Positions 47,106-64,000 of a stretch of 64,000 nt of DNA are shown piece by piece. The DNA is from Citrobacter youngae (lineage in GTDB: Bacteria; Pseudomonadota; Gammaproteobacteria; Enterobacterales; Enterobacteriaceae): contig NZ_RPOI01000012.1 of the NCBI RefSeq assembly GCF_003818115.1, forward strand, positions 1 to 64,000. The letters run 5' to 3'. The stretch's first letter is position 1, and each line of letters starts with the position of its first letter. The position numbers were made by a program, and so were the translations under genes. Under the pieces are notes generated by a model, which did not search any database, was not told the DNA's origin, and was given only the letters and a program-made list of their open reading frames with translations.

Positions 47106-48475
47106 TCCGGCTTTTTCTTACGCGTTTTCTTTGCCGCCGTTACGCCTTTCACTTCGCTCTCTACCCAACCATCTGACAGTCGGGTGGTGAGAACATCACC
47201 GGCCTTCACTTGTTTGGTTTGCTTCAGCACTTTGCCGTCTGTCGCGGTAGTGACGCTATAGCCGCGCGCCAGCGTTGCCAGTGGGCTGACGGCTTCCAGA
47301 TGCGTGACCGCATTGCCGAAACGTTCGCGTTGCTGGCTGACGCGCGAGCGAATATTTTCCGCCAGTCGGTATTCCAGTTGCTGAATACGTGTTTGCGCGC
47401 GGTGAATACGCGGCTGCGGGGTTTGCTGATTCAGACGCTGCAGCATGCGCTGTTGACGCTGATTTGCCTGTTTAATCTTATTCTCAAGAGCGGCGTTCAT
47501 TCTCTGACTTAGTCGTTCCAGCACGGTCTGCTGACGGGCCAGACGCAGCTGCGGATGCTGCTGTTGCAAGCGGTGATTAAGCTGGGTAAATCGGCGAGTT
47601 CGGTTGGCGAGATAGTAATCCATCGCCATTTCCAGACGTTGCTGACCCTGCTGAATTTGACGCAGCAGTTCAAGCTGGTTGCGGCTGACAATTTCGGCCG
47701 CCGCAGATGGCGTTGGCGCGCGCAGATCGCCAACAAAATCAGCGATGGTCACATCGGTTTCGTGGCCGACGGCGCTGACGACTGGAATCCGGCTGGCAAA
47801 GATCGCCCGCGCTACCCGTTCGTCGTTAAAGCTCCATAAATCTTCCAGCGAGCCGCCACCACGACCGACAATCAGTACATCACACTCGCCCCGCGCGTTC
47901 GCCAGCGCAATGGCGCGCACAATTTGTCCTGGCGCATCATCGCCCTGGACGGCGGTTGGATAGATAATCACGGGCAGGGAAGGGTCACGACGCTTCAGCA
48001 CGTGGAGAATATCATGCAGCGCGGCGCCGGTTTTAGAGGTGATGACCCCAACGCAGTGCGCAGGTGAGGGGAGCGGCTGTTTGAACTGTTGGTCAAAGAG
48101 GCCTTCGGCCTGGAGCTTCGCCTTCAGTTGCTCGTATTTCTGCTGCAACAACCCTTCGCCAGCTGGCTGCATGCTCTCGACGATTATCTGGTAGTCCCCA
48201 CGCGGCTCATACAATGTAATGTTAGCGCGTACCAGTACCTGCTGCCCGTGCTGTGGGCGGAACGTTACCCGGCGGTTGCTGTTGCGAAACATCGCGCAGC
48301 GAACCTGAGCGGTGTCATCTTTGAGCGTAAAATACCAATGACCCGAGGACGGCTGAGTGAAATTGGAGATTTCACCGCTGATCCACACTTGCCCCATTTC
48401 TTGCTCAAGCAGCAAACGAACCGTCTGATTCAGGCGGCTTACGGTAAAAATTGAGGTGGTCTGAGAGGATAACAT
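47102..48475 (-). CDS. xseA: Exodeoxyribonuclease VII large subunit
   Basis: A 457-residue nuclease subunit. An OB-fold domain covers about residues 10-105, the nuclease domain with [14 protein letters not shown] and [11 protein letters not shown] spans about 130-265, and a long coiled-coil region rich in Gln and Arg follows. With several XseB subunits it degrades single-stranded DNA to oligonucleotides. Divergent from guaB; start ATG at 48475. Confidence 0.96.
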   Translation of the reverse strand: MLSSQTTSIFTVSRLNQTVRLLLEQEMGQVWISGEISNFTQPSSGHWYFTLKDDTAQVRCAMFRNSNRRVTFRPQHGQQVLVRANITLYEPRGDYQIIVESMQPAGEGLLQQKYEQLKAKLQAEGLFDQQFKQPLPSPAHCVGVITSKTGAALHDILHVLKRRDPSLPVIIYPTAVQGDDAPGQIVRAIALANARGECDVLIVGRGGGSLEDLWSFNDERVARAIFASRIPVVSAVGHETDVTIADFVGDLRAPTPSAAAEIVSRNQLELLRQIQQGQQRLEMAMDYYLANRTRRFTQLNHRLQQQHPQLRLARQQTVLERLSQRMNAALENKIKQANQRQQRMLQRLNQQTPQPRIHRAQTRIQQLEYRLAENIRSRVSQQRERFGNAVTHLEAVSPLATLARGYSVTTATDGKVLKQTKQVKAGDVLTTRLSDGWVESEVKGVTAAKKTRKKKPD

Positions 48476-48565
48476 GTGAGCGGGATCAAATTCTAAATCA
48501 GCAGGTTATTCAGTCGAAAGTAACATGCTCACAGAGGAGCGCAAGGTTTTTTGCAAAAAGTGTGG

Positions 48566-48591
48566 ATGCAATCGGTTACGCTCTGTATAAT
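48566..48591 (+). promoter_or_regulatory. guaB promoter with PurR-like box
   Basis: TATAAT at 48586-48591 is the -10. Just upstream, ATGCAATCGGTTACGC (48566-48581) fits the PurR consensus and sits over the -35 region, so purine repression of guaBA is expected, as in E. coli. Confidence 0.75.
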
Positions 48592-48633
48592 GCCGCGGCA
48601 ATATTTAATAACCTCCCAGGTGAGATATTGCCC

Positions 48634-50100
48634 ATGCTACGTATCGCAAAAGAAGCCCTGACGTTTGACGACGTCCTCCTCGTTCCCGCTCATTCTACCG
48701 TTCTGCCGAATACTGCTGATCTTAGCACCCAGTTGACGAAAACCATTCGCCTGAACATTCCTATGCTCTCCGCGGCAATGGACACCGTGACGGAAGCGCG
48801 CCTGGCAATTGCCCTGGCCCAGGAAGGCGGCATCGGTTTTATCCACAAAAACATGTCCATCGAGCGCCAGGCCGAAGAAGTTAAACGTGTGAAAAAACAC
48901 GAATCTGGCGTGGTGACCGACCCGCAGACCGTTCTGCCAACCACCACGCTGCGCGAAGTGAAAGAACTGACCGAGCGTAACGGTTTTGCAGGCTACCCGG
49001 TTGTGACTGAAGATAACGAACTGGTCGGCATCATCACCGGTCGTGACGTACGTTTTGTGACCGATCTCAGCCAGCCAGTGAGCGTTTACATGACGCCGAA
49101 AGAGCGTCTGGTGACCGTTCGCGAAGGCGAAGCGCGCGATGTCGTGTTTGCCAAAATGCACGAAAAACGCGTTGAGAAAGCGCTGGTTGTTGATGACAGC
49201 TTCCACCTGCTCGGCATGATCACGGTTAAAGATTTCCAGAAAGCGGAACGTAAACCTAACGCCTGTAAAGACGAGCATGGTCGTCTGCGCGTTGGCGCTG
49301 CTGTCGGTGCGGGTGCAGGTAACGAAGAGCGCGTTGATGCGCTGGTTGCCGCGGGCGTTGACGTACTGCTGATTGACTCCTCTCACGGTCACTCTGAAGG
49401 CGTACTGCAGCGTATTCGTGAAACTCGCGCTAAATATCCTGATCTGCAGATCATCGGTGGTAACGTGGCAACTGGCGCTGGTGCTCGCGCACTGGCGGAA
49501 GCCGGCTGCAGCGCGGTGAAAGTCGGTATCGGCCCAGGCTCCATCTGTACTACCCGTATCGTTACCGGCGTAGGTGTACCGCAGATCACCGCTGTTTCTG
49601 ACGCGGTTGCAGCGCTTGAAGGCACCGGCATTCCGGTTATCGCCGATGGTGGTATTCGTTTCTCCGGCGACATCGCGAAAGCGATTGCTGCAGGTGCTGC
49701 TGCAGTCATGGTTGGCTCCATGCTGGCAGGTACCGAAGAATCCCCGGGTGAAATCGAACTGTACCAGGGCCGTTCTTACAAATCATACCGCGGTATGGGC
49801 TCTCTGGGCGCGATGTCCAAAGGCTCCTCCGACCGTTACTTCCAGAGCGATAATGCCGCCGACAAACTGGTCCCTGAAGGTATCGAAGGCCGCGTAGCGT
49901 ATAAAGGTCGCCTGAAAGAGATCATTCACCAGCAGATGGGCGGGCTGCGCTCCTGTATGGGGCTGACCGGCTGTGGTACTATCGACGCGCTGCGTACTCA
50001 GGCTGAATTTGTCCGTATCAGCGGTGCGGGTATCCAGGAAAGTCACGTTCATGATGTGACCATCACCAAAGAGTCCCCTAACTACCGCATGGGCTCCTGA
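48634..50100 (+). CDS. guaB: IMP dehydrogenase
   Basis: A 488-residue enzyme converting IMP to XMP with NAD+, the first step to GMP. The start [16 protein letters not shown] is standard; a longer upstream open frame has no homology. Two CBS domains (about residues 95-205) sit in the barrel. The catalytic loop [11 protein letters not shown] (Cys about 305) and the flap ..[13 protein letters not shown] are intact. It leads the guaBA operon. Confidence 0.98.
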   Translation: MLRIAKEALTFDDVLLVPAHSTVLPNTADLSTQLTKTIRLNIPMLSAAMDTVTEARLAIALAQEGGIGFIHKNMSIERQAEEVKRVKKHESGVVTDPQTVLPTTTLREVKELTERNGFAGYPVVTEDNELVGIITGRDVRFVTDLSQPVSVYMTPKERLVTVREGEARDVVFAKMHEKRVEKALVVDDSFHLLGMITVKDFQKAERKPNACKDEHGRLRVGAAVGAGAGNEERVDALVAAGVDVLLIDSSHGHSEGVLQRIRETRAKYPDLQIIGGNVATGAGARALAEAGCSAVKVGIGPGSICTTRIVTGVGVPQITAVSDAVAALEGTGIPVIADGGIRFSGDIAKAIAAGAAAVMVGSMLAGTEESPGEIELYQGRSYKSYRGMGSLGAMSKGSSDRYFQSDNAADKLVPEGIEGRVAYKGRLKEIIHQQMGGLRSCMGLTGCGTIDALRTQAEFVRISGAGIQESHVHDVTITKESPNYRMGS

Positions 50101-50108
50101 TAAGTTTC

Positions 50109-50131
50109 CGCGCCCGGCTCTGTGCCGGGCG
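50109..50131 (+). other. Hairpin between guaB and guaA
   Basis: CGCCCGGCTCTGTGCCGGGCG is a strong stem in the 63-bp gap, without a T-run. It may set relative guaB/guaA mRNA levels. Confidence 0.6.
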
Positions 50132-50163
50132 AATTTGTTTCACTTGCCTCGGAATTAGCGTCA

Positions 50164-51741
50164 ATGACAGACAATATTCATAAACATCGCATTCTCATCC
50201 TCGATTTCGGATCGCAGTACACTCAGCTGGTCGCACGCCGCGTACGTGAGCTGGGCGTCTACTGTGAACTGTGGGCATGGGATGTTACGGAAGCACAAAT
50301 TCGCGAATTCAACCCAAGCGGTATTATTCTTTCCGGTGGTCCGGAAAGTACCACCGAAGCAAACAGCCCGCGTGCGCCAGAGTACGTGTTCAATGCCGGC
50401 GTGCCGGTGTTCGGCGTTTGCTACGGCATGCAGACCATGGCAATGCAGCTCGGTGGCCATGTTGAAGGGTCTAACGAACGTGAATTCGGCTATGCGCAGG
50501 TTGAAGTTCAGACCGACAGCGCGCTGATCCGTGGTATCGAAGACTCCCTGACTGCAGAAGGCAAACCGCTGCTGGACGTGTGGATGAGCCACGGCGATAA
50601 AGTGACCGCCATTCCGGAAGGTTTCGTGACTGTTGCCAGCACCGACAGCTGCCCGTTCGCCATCATGGCGCATGAAGAAAAACGCTTCTACGGTGTGCAG
50701 TTCCACCCGGAAGTCACCCACACCCGTCAGGGTATGCGCATGCTGGAGCGCTTTGTGCGCGATATCTGCCAGTGTGAAGCGCTGTGGACGCCGGAAAAAA
50801 TCATCGACGACGCTGTTGCCCGTATTCGTGAGCAGGTTGGCAATGACAAAGTGATCCTCGGCCTGTCTGGCGGCGTTGACTCCTCCGTTACCGCAATGCT
50901 GCTGCACCGCGCGATTGGCAAAAACCTGACCTGTGTCTTCGTCGATAACGGTCTGCTGCGCCTGAACGAAGCCCAGCAGGTCATGGATATGTTCGGTGAC
51001 CATTTCGGCCTGAACATCGTTCACGTTGAAGGCGAACAGCGTTTCCTGGATGCGCTGAAAGGTGAGAACGATCCGGAAGCCAAACGTAAAATCATCGGTC
51101 GTGTGTTCGTTGAAGTGTTCGATGAAGAAGCACTGAAACTGGAAGACGTTAAATGGCTGGCGCAGGGCACTATCTATCCGGACGTGATTGAATCCGCGGC
51201 TTCCGCCACCGGTAAAGCGCACGTTATCAAATCTCACCACAACGTGGGCGGCCTGCCGAAAGAGATGAAGATGGGTCTGGTTGAACCGTTGCGTGAACTG
51301 TTCAAAGACGAAGTGCGTAAGATTGGTCTGGAGCTGGGCCTGCCGTACGACATGCTGTACCGTCACCCGTTCCCGGGCCCGGGTCTGGGTGTTCGCGTAC
51401 TGGGCGAAGTGAAGAAAGAGTACTGCGACCTGCTGCGTCGTGCGGATGCTATCTTCATCGAAGAACTGCACAAAGCCGACCTGTACAACAAAGTCAGCCA
51501 GGCGTTCACCGTGTTCCTGCCGGTACGTTCCGTTGGTGTGATGGGCGATGGCCGTAAGTACGACTGGGTTGTTTCCCTGCGTGCAGTAGAAACCATCGAC
51601 TTTATGACCGCGCACTGGGCGCACCTGCCGTATGACTTCTTAGGCCGCGTTTCCAACCGCATCATCAACGAAGTTAACGGTATCTCCCGCGTGGTGTATG
51701 ACATCAGCGGTAAGCCGCCGGCTACCATTGAGTGGGAATAA
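50164..51741 (+). CDS. guaA: GMP synthetase
   Basis: A 525-residue glutamine-hydrolysing GMP synthase. The class I amidotransferase domain (1-200) has [10 protein letters not shown] with the nucleophile Cys (about 86) and HPEVTHT. The ATP-pyrophosphatase domain has the loop LSGGVDSS, and the dimerisation domain ends PPATIEWE. It converts XMP to GMP. Start [18 protein letters not shown] at 50164. Confidence 0.98.
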   Translation: MTDNIHKHRILILDFGSQYTQLVARRVRELGVYCELWAWDVTEAQIREFNPSGIILSGGPESTTEANSPRAPEYVFNAGVPVFGVCYGMQTMAMQLGGHVEGSNEREFGYAQVEVQTDSALIRGIEDSLTAEGKPLLDVWMSHGDKVTAIPEGFVTVASTDSCPFAIMAHEEKRFYGVQFHPEVTHTRQGMRMLERFVRDICQCEALWTPEKIIDDAVARIREQVGNDKVILGLSGGVDSSVTAMLLHRAIGKNLTCVFVDNGLLRLNEAQQVMDMFGDHFGLNIVHVEGEQRFLDALKGENDPEAKRKIIGRVFVEVFDEEALKLEDVKWLAQGTIYPDVIESAASATGKAHVIKSHHNVGGLPKEMKMGLVEPLRELFKDEVRKIGLELGLPYDMLYRHPFPGPGLGVRVLGEVKKEYCDLLRRADAIFIEELHKADLYNKVSQAFTVFLPVRSVGVMGDGRKYDWVVSLRAVETIDFMTAHWAHLPYDFLGRVSNRIINEVNGISRVVYDISGKPPATIEWE

Positions 51742-51787
51742 GCCGATAACCCTTTCTGAGTTTTCATGAACAGGTAAAAATGCAATC

Positions 51788-51815
51788 AACCCTCTGTTTT
51801 TACAGAGGGTTTTTA
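51788..51815 (+). terminator. guaBA terminator
   Basis: AACCCTCTGT-TTTT-ACAGAGGGTT followed by TTTTATTT is a clean intrinsic terminator for the guaBA operon. Confidence 0.93.
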
Positions 51816-52102
51816 TTTATGTGTATTCATGAATTTTCTATGTGGCCGTATCGCCCACCGGACCTCGCTTGCTGCGAAGAAACGTGATGGTAAAATCTGA
51901 TCAGAAATGCGGAAACTTTCACAAATTTTACCTTCAATGATATGCGACGAACGGTCTGCATTTTATTGCATGAGGCTGGGGATCCATCAGGCTGGGCAGA
52001 AAAGTGCCTCGCGCATGAGCAAAAAGGGTTAAGGGAATCTTGTTGAAATGTTTGCGCTTTCTGTTTCATCAACGCCTAAGTTTAAGCTGAGGTAGCCAAA
52101 AT
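51816..52102. other. Gene-free stretch at left edge of the AT-rich islet
   Basis: About 290 bp with no coding pattern on either strand. Only short open frames occur. It marks the transition from backbone to the islet; no integrase site, direct repeat or tRNA was recognised. Confidence 0.5.
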
Positions 52103-52578
52103 TCAGGAGGTATGAGTTGGCATTCCCAATGCTTCCCATTCTGCCCCTCTGTTAGTGCGTAGTGCCCATGTTCTTGGGAAAGATAAAGTTTTATTGATAG
52201 CCGTTCGTGCAGCATCCCAAGTCGAGTCATAAAGAAAATCATTTAATAATAATGAATATCCATATTGATTACTTCTAGGAGTCCATGCTCTGCTTATTAT
52301 TTGAACAAGGTCTTGCGCTCCAAATATTGCATATGAATCCGATGTTGAACTATCTTTTGCTGAAATCCACAATAGTCTTTCGCCGGGAAACAATGTTTAT
52401 CTTCAGTTAATAAAACCATTTTGGGCAAAATATTCACGGTTAAGGAATGGGATAGGATTAAAAGTTGAATAAGGATCGTTATTACTAAAACTGGATATAT
52501 TCTTGCAGAATTTATAGCGTATGTTTCAAGTCGATCGCCATTAGAATGGGATTGCCAAATATCAATAATTTGTGGATA
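52103..52578 (-). pseudogene. Frameshifted 3' remnant of an unknown gene
   Basis: Two minus-strand frames look like parts of one protein. Upstream (about 52578-52400) reads PQIIDIWQSHSNGDRLETY and ends ILPKMVLLTEDK. The second frame, from about 52393 to the stop at 52103, reads LFPGERLLWISAKDSSTSD and on through YDSTWDAARTAINKT. They meet near 52395, so one frameshift separates them. A stop lies just upstream of the first part. The stretch is AT-rich relative to its surroundings. I do not recognise the family. Confidence 0.5.
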
Positions 52579-52685
52579 TCACCGCCAGCACACCTTCATC
52601 CTCTTGGTTGGCGAGATGCCGCTGCTCCAGCCGCGACATCTCGTATTGTATAGCCAATTCTTGACGTTTAGTTAGCGTCGGTATG

Positions 52686-53840
52686 CTAACGCAAAAATCG
52701 ACCTCTCAGCACCTTATTATCCACAATCTCTAACAATACCTGCGGTGATTGGGCTGCCTGGATGCGTTCGCCGAGTTGTGTAAGTAAAACGTTATCAGTA
52801 TTAAGTAGGCTATCCGTTTGATTTAGCTTGCGTTCTACCTGTAAGGCATTTGCCTGGGTGCTGCTTGTTCGTTCAAATAATGGCTTCATCTTGCTTAGAT
52901 GATGGGCGACTTTACGTTTTATTTTTTCCCATTGCTGAAATATGCCGTTGCTGGCATTCAGTTCTTTTAAATATAATTCGCTTGTCAGGACAAACTCTTG
53001 GTTGCCGTCATGCTTGATGAACAGGATGAGATTAGCAACTAACAAACATTGCATACCCGTCAGATACTCACGCTGCAACCGTTCAACATTGCTGATTTTC
53101 AGTTTGAGCGCTTCCCGGAGATCGTCAGATCCAAACCAACTGGTCGGTTCAAATTGTTCAATTTCTCGATATGCCTGAGTGATATCCTTTTCAAGATGCT
53201 TAACCTGCGAGCGCACTTCCTGCGCGCTTTTGGCGAGGTTCAGTAGTGACTCTTTGGTGATAATTTCATTACGGCTCAGTAATAAACCAATAATATTGAG
53301 ATGTTCATGGAAAGTCTGGATATTCGCGAGGCGCGATTGTTCAAGATGGCCTTTAATCGAATCGATCTTTTGTTCGATGATCCGCAGTCTCTCATTAATA
53401 TCGGCAAGATGTTTTTGGGCCAGAAGTTGTGACGCGATATTAAAAACCAGGCTGGCATTGACCAGCGACTTCAGATTTTCAGCTTCGTGAAATCGGGCTT
53501 GTGCGCCAATTTTGTTGGTGTCTGGATTAAGTACCGCACCGATTGCTCCGCTGCCATCTTTCGCCTGTACCAGTTGGCTGTATTCGAAAGAACAGGTCAT
53601 TAATTGTGTCGCGTTACCTGCAATGGCAGTGGCGACGGTGGGGACGCTACTGAGCCAGTGATTAAAGAGTGAAATGCTGCTGGGATCCAGTTCCGTCTGT
53701 GAGTCCTGTTGCGCAAGATCTTGCCAGTATCCAGGCTGGCTGTGTATTTTCACCAGGGCATTATTTTGCGCGTCGACGATGTCCACTTCGAAGGCCGCTT
53801 CTTGCTCAGGTATCTGATTGTTATTCGCTAAAGTTGACAT
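52686..53840 (-). CDS. Unknown coiled-coil protein, partner of YaaW-like gene
   Basis: A 384-residue protein, not recognised. No signal peptide. An acidic N-terminal part (AAFEVDIVDAQNN...) is followed by a small Ala-rich stretch (VPTVATAIAGNATQLM), then strong heptad-like helices from about residue 150 to 240 (INERLRIIEQKIDSIKGHLEQ). One short hydrophobic run (CLLVANLILFI, about residue 265) could contact membrane. It lies 33 bp behind the YaaW-like gene on the same strand, so the two form a probable operon in an AT-rich islet. A structural or effector partner role is possible; function unknown. Confidence 0.75.
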   Translation of the reverse strand: MSTLANNNQIPEQEAAFEVDIVDAQNNALVKIHSQPGYWQDLAQQDSQTELDPSSISLFNHWLSSVPTVATAIAGNATQLMTCSFEYSQLVQAKDGSGAIGAVLNPDTNKIGAQARFHEAENLKSLVNASLVFNIASQLLAQKHLADINERLRIIEQKIDSIKGHLEQSRLANIQTFHEHLNIIGLLLSRNEIITKESLLNLAKSAQEVRSQVKHLEKDITQAYREIEQFEPTSWFGSDDLREALKLKISNVERLQREYLTGMQCLLVANLILFIKHDGNQEFVLTSELYLKELNASNGIFQQWEKIKRKVAHHLSKMKPLFERTSSTQANALQVERKLNQTDSLLNTDNVLLTQLGERIQAAQSPQVLLEIVDNKVLRGRFLR

Positions 53841-53873
53841 AGGGTGAATTCTGCTCGATTAGTTACGGTATTT

Positions 53874-54563
53874 TTACTGCGCTATTTTGGGCGAGTGAAG
53901 CATGTTGAGCATCGCGATATGAGCAATGAACGGAATTGTCACCCGGTATGCCTCCCCAAGCGTTTGGTTAGCAAGGCTGACCGTACTGACGATAGCAGTG
54001 ACGGGATGTAAGCGGAGCGCGGTAAATGCCGCTACGCTTGCCGCAGCTGACAGGCCGATAACAACCCCTTTATCGTTTATGCGCAGATTATCCTGCATCT
54101 TGAAAAAACCGGAGATAACTTTCGTTTCTGTGCAGCGCTCCCAACGTTCATGATCGGCTAATGACTGCCAGTCATCACCAAACAAACTTAGGACGATTTC
54201 CCGTTCTTTTGTGACGTTATTTTTTTTCTTGCTGTCTTTGCCATTGAGCTTTTTATGAACATCGGTTAATAACTCAGAATAAGGCAATGGCTCACTGCGG
54301 AAAATATTAACGAGCGAGTGTCCGCCATATTCCTGCAATTCATGTAGCAGATGCCGCAGTCCACGCTTGCTGTAGTCCCGTTCTGCCTTCTCTTCGAGTA
54401 GTAAGTCCTTAACGGACGATGATAATGCTACCCGGCCTTTACCGTTGTCTGTCAGAACGTCGACCAGATAGTCAATATGATTGAGGGAGGTTTTTTTCAG
54501 TAACGACAGGATATGTGGGTCACATTTGACCGGTTGTTCCATTTTTATGGATTCCTTCATCAT
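53874..54563 (-). CDS. YaaW-like protein (UPF0174 family)
   Basis: A 229-residue protein resembling E. coli YaaW in layout: an N-terminal helical DNGKGRVALSS segment (YaaW NEKGKTRLSS), the LQEYGGHSLVN motif (YaaW LQHFGGDSIAN), and the C-terminal AYRVTIPFIAHIAML (YaaW AYRVTIPAVLQIACL). A glycine/alanine-rich hydrophobic stretch at about residues 168-200 may insert into membrane. The family's function is not known. The start could be the ATG at 54563 or one at 54542, which has AAGGA about 10 bases upstream. First gene of a two-gene unit with the coiled-coil gene. Confidence 0.75.
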   Translation of the reverse strand: MMKESIKMEQPVKCDPHILSLLKKTSLNHIDYLVDVLTDNGKGRVALSSSVKDLLLEEKAERDYSKRGLRHLLHELQEYGGHSLVNIFRSEPLPYSELLTDVHKKLNGKDSKKKNNVTKEREIVLSLFGDDWQSLADHERWERCTETKVISGFFKMQDNLRINDKGVVIGLSAAASVAAFTALRLHPVTAIVSTVSLANQTLGEAYRVTIPFIAHIAMLNMLHSPKIAQ

Positions 54564-54778
54564 AAATAAAGCATAGAAAACGATAGAGAGTATTGTACAG
54601 ATATGTTGGGGAGGGGAGGAGGTTGTTTTTTGTAGCCTGTAATGTGAGACATGGAAACATGTAACGATGATGATATTTACGGTTTCTTTTTTAGCATTTA
54701 ATTTTTAAATTTTATCTAAGGATGGGTGTTTAAGCGATTAGTCAACGCTAATGCGGCCCAGCAGAGGGAATAAATATT
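54564..54778. promoter_or_regulatory. AT-rich leader of the YaaW-like operon
   Basis: 215 bp upstream of the YaaW-like gene. On the minus strand TACAAT near 54593-54598 could be a -10, but no good -35 was seen. The side next to the MscS remnant is very AT-rich (54670-54725). No gene. Confidence 0.35.
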
Positions 54779-55135
54779 TTAATCGACAATCTGCAGGTGA
54801 GGCTGTGATTGTGATGGGGCGTTTTGAGCACGGCTATCCATCTGCGGATAGGGCAAGTCGATATGGTTGGCATCCATCGCTTCTTTGATGTTTTCCAGCA
54901 GATCGTAATAGGTATTCCAGTATTCGCCGTTACGCACCCAAACGCGAACATAGAAGTTAAGCGATGAGGCGGCAAGTTCGCCCAGATGCACGGTCACACC
55001 GCGACTCCGATCAACGCGTTCATCCTGCTCGATGATATGCGTAATGACGCGTTTCACTTCCGCAATCCGACTCTGGTAGCCTATGCCAATGATGGCGATA
55101 ATGAATTTTTGGGAAAAAATGAAAAACTACTCATA
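54779..55135 (-). pseudogene. C-terminal remnant of an MscS-family channel
   Basis: The minus-strand frame is open from about 55135 (an in-frame TAG lies just upstream) to the stop at 54779. It encodes the tail of a small mechanosensitive channel: IIGIGYQSRIAEVKRVI, then LGELAASSLNFYVRVWV, WNTYYDLLENIKEAMDAN and LPYPQMD, all matching the MscS alpha/beta domain end. The pore helices are missing and no start codon with a ribosome site is present. It is a truncated leftover, probably from rearrangement that placed the islet here. Confidence 0.8.
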
Positions 55136-55501
55136 GTATTATCCTGTTTGTGTTCAAAAATGGTAACGATTCAAATAAATATTTAATTTTCATGCAAAAC
55201 ATTGATGTATACGTCAGTGATATATGCTGGCGATATTAATTAGCGTCTGTTTGAACTGTATTTGTCTTTTTTATGTCCAGTAAACAAGAACGTAAAAATG
55301 AGCGCGAATAGTGCGGTGAAGTGGGATTAAAAGATTGTGCATTTGTGCGAAAAACACGGTCTTTTATCCGATAACTTAGTGCGTGTGGTGGGTAAGACAG
55401 CGTATTGTTTCATCGCTCAAATCCCTTACCGGATGGTTAAATGTCAGGCGATTAGCCATCCGGTAAGGAATCTTAAGACAGGGGATCACAGATACGAGCG
55501 T
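55136..55501. other. Intergenic region left of yfgG
   Basis: About 365 bp without a credible gene. Mostly AT-rich up to 55340. Its right end holds the inverted repeat at 55424-55468. An open frame at 55337-55687 is antisense to yfgG and is rejected. Confidence 0.5.
55424..55468. repeat. Inverted repeat downstream of yfgG
   Basis: CCTTACCGGATGG (55424-55436) and CCATCCGGTAAGG (55456-55468) are perfect 13-bp arms, extended by a few imperfect pairs. CCGGATGG resembles a REP core. It probably caps the yfgG transcript. Confidence 0.75.
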
Positions 55502-55705
55502 TCAGCGTTCGTCAGTTTGAGCAGGAGAAGTCTGTTGCGGCAAGGTGGTCTGCTGGGATTCTTTCTTGTCCTGGTGGTGGTGCCACGCACCGATAGCAGA
55601 GTAGACGAAGCGTCCGAAGAAGAAGATGAAGCTGATAAGCAGTACGATCCGGATCATGCGACTGTTAAATCGGTGTCGTTTGCGTAGGCTGGTAACCTGG
55701 CTCAC
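55502..55705 (-). CDS. yfgG: Small membrane protein YfgG
   Basis: A 67-residue protein close to E. coli YfgG (63): MSQVTSLRKRHRFNSRM then one hydrophobic helix (IVLLISFIFFFGRFVYSAIGAW, about residues 19-41) and a polar tail. It is a single-span inner-membrane protein. I recall a link to nickel/cobalt stress in E. coli, but no metal motif is evident. Divergent from pdeF. Confidence 0.9.
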   Translation of the reverse strand: MSQVTSLRKRHRFNSRMIRIVLLISFIFFFGRFVYSAIGAWHHHQDKKESQQTTLPQQTSPAQTDER

Positions 55706-56071
55706 AAAAGGTTCCTTAAAGTGTACCCAACCAGTGGGCGATACTTACATTAAGGCACACTAAGAGGGAATGGTCAATTCTTCGTTATGTAAAATTGCAT
55801 CAACGGTTTTATCCACTTATGTTATGGAAACTAATATTATTATTTGCATTAATAATGAATAAACGATCATAAATAAAGAAAAAGGTAATAATTGATTAAT
55901 GGGGGATATTTTTTTTGACATATATCAAACCCCGTCGGTTATCCGTAACTAAAATTGATGAGTCATTGTGATGTGTATTACATCATAGTTTTAAAGTCAG
56001 GTGGGATGCCTGTCTGAATGCCCTTCACAGAAAATACCCCTACATGATGTGAGGGATTCTACTGAGCATCT
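55706..56071. promoter_or_regulatory. yfgG-pdeF divergent region with FNR-like box
   Basis: 366 bp, very AT-rich. TTGACATATATCAA at 55915-55928 fits the FNR consensus (TTGAT-N4-ATCAA) with one mismatch, about 150 bp before the pdeF start. pdeF of E. coli is reported to be oxygen/FNR-linked, which agrees. No gene. Confidence 0.6.
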
Positions 56072-61934
<5,863 letters not shown>

Positions 61935-62148
61935 TACCACTTTTACTCCGTTTCATTCACGGGACACTACCGGTTAATTATGGCGAGCATTGCTCTCAGA
62001 TGTCCAACTGTGCCAGAAAAATATGACAATAAACCGTCTGATAGCAAAGAGAAAGGGGGAGCGTAGATGAATACCGGAGATGTTAACCGGAAAAGGTATT
62101 TATGCCTGTAGACCGGAGGGTGAGATCCGGTTTACAGGTTGGATTTTA

Positions 62149-64000
<1,852 letters not shown>

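Noticed and set aside
50161-51624. 487-codon frame opposite guaA
   Set aside because: Antisense shadow of guaA codon structure; no ribosome site or known domain.
51816-55135. Prophage or integrative element explanation for the islet
   Set aside because: No integrase, phage structural gene, tRNA target or flanking direct repeats could be found.
55337-55687. 116-codon frame overlapping yfgG
   Set aside because: Antisense to yfgG and spanning the inverted repeat.

Overview
The window is chromosomal backbone of an enteric gammaproteobacterium of the Escherichia-Salmonella-Citrobacter group. Protein sequences and gene order (csiE, suhB-trmJ, iscRSUA-hscBA-fdx-iscX-pepB-sseB, timP/timR, sseA, yfhM-pbpC, ndk-rlmN-rodZ-ispG-hisS-yfgM-bamB-der, yfgJ/xseA, guaBA, yfgG/pdeF, ppx/ppk, purMN) match E. 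coli K-12 as I know it. Several inserted or replaced blocks differ from K-12. A Citrobacter is my best guess, from the gene content and the Salmonella-like extras, but the genus is an inference.

Layout. 0-5.2 kb: 3' part of a yphG-like TPR gene, a sugar-porter MFS gene, a yphB-like aldose epimerase, and hcaT without hca catabolic genes. 5.2-6.5 kb: csiE. 6.5-7.35 kb: a gene-free stretch holding two divergent copies of a roughly 248-bp structured element in inverted orientation, which I could not assign to a known family. 7.35-14.1 kb: a six-gene minus-strand operon (binding protein, ABC ATPase, two permeases, FGGY kinase, SIS isomerase) for an unidentified, probably pentose-type, sugar. 14.5-16.2 kb: a metal-export pair (DUF1007 and NicO). 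16.2-26.4 kb: suhB, trmJ, the Isc iron-sulfur operon with two IscR boxes, pepB, sseB, and the timP/timR small toxic protein and sRNA locus. 26.4-34.7 kb: sseA, then yfhM-pbpC (alpha-2-macroglobulin and penicillin-binding protein 1C). 34.8-43.9 kb: ndk to der, with an ERIC element directly behind ndk. The essential gene der carries a one-base deletion in its second P-loop as read here. 44.2-46.8 kb: an inserted POT peptide transporter and an oxidoreductase. 46.9-51.7 kb: yfgJ, xseA, guaB, guaA. 51.8-55.2 kb: an AT-rich islet in place of K-12 yfgH/yfgI, with a frameshifted remnant, a coiled-coil protein, a YaaW-like protein and the tail of an MscS-type channel. 55.5-64 kb: yfgG, pdeF, ppx, ppk, purN, purM, with a PurR box upstream of purM.

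Functional themes are Fe-S cluster assembly, purine synthesis (guaBA and purMN, each with a PurR-type box), polyphosphate turnover (ppk/ppx), envelope maintenance (yfhM-pbpC, rodZ, bamB, yfgM), and translation or RNA modification (trmJ, rlmN, hisS, der). I saw no tRNA or rRNA genes, CRISPR array, transposase or integrase.
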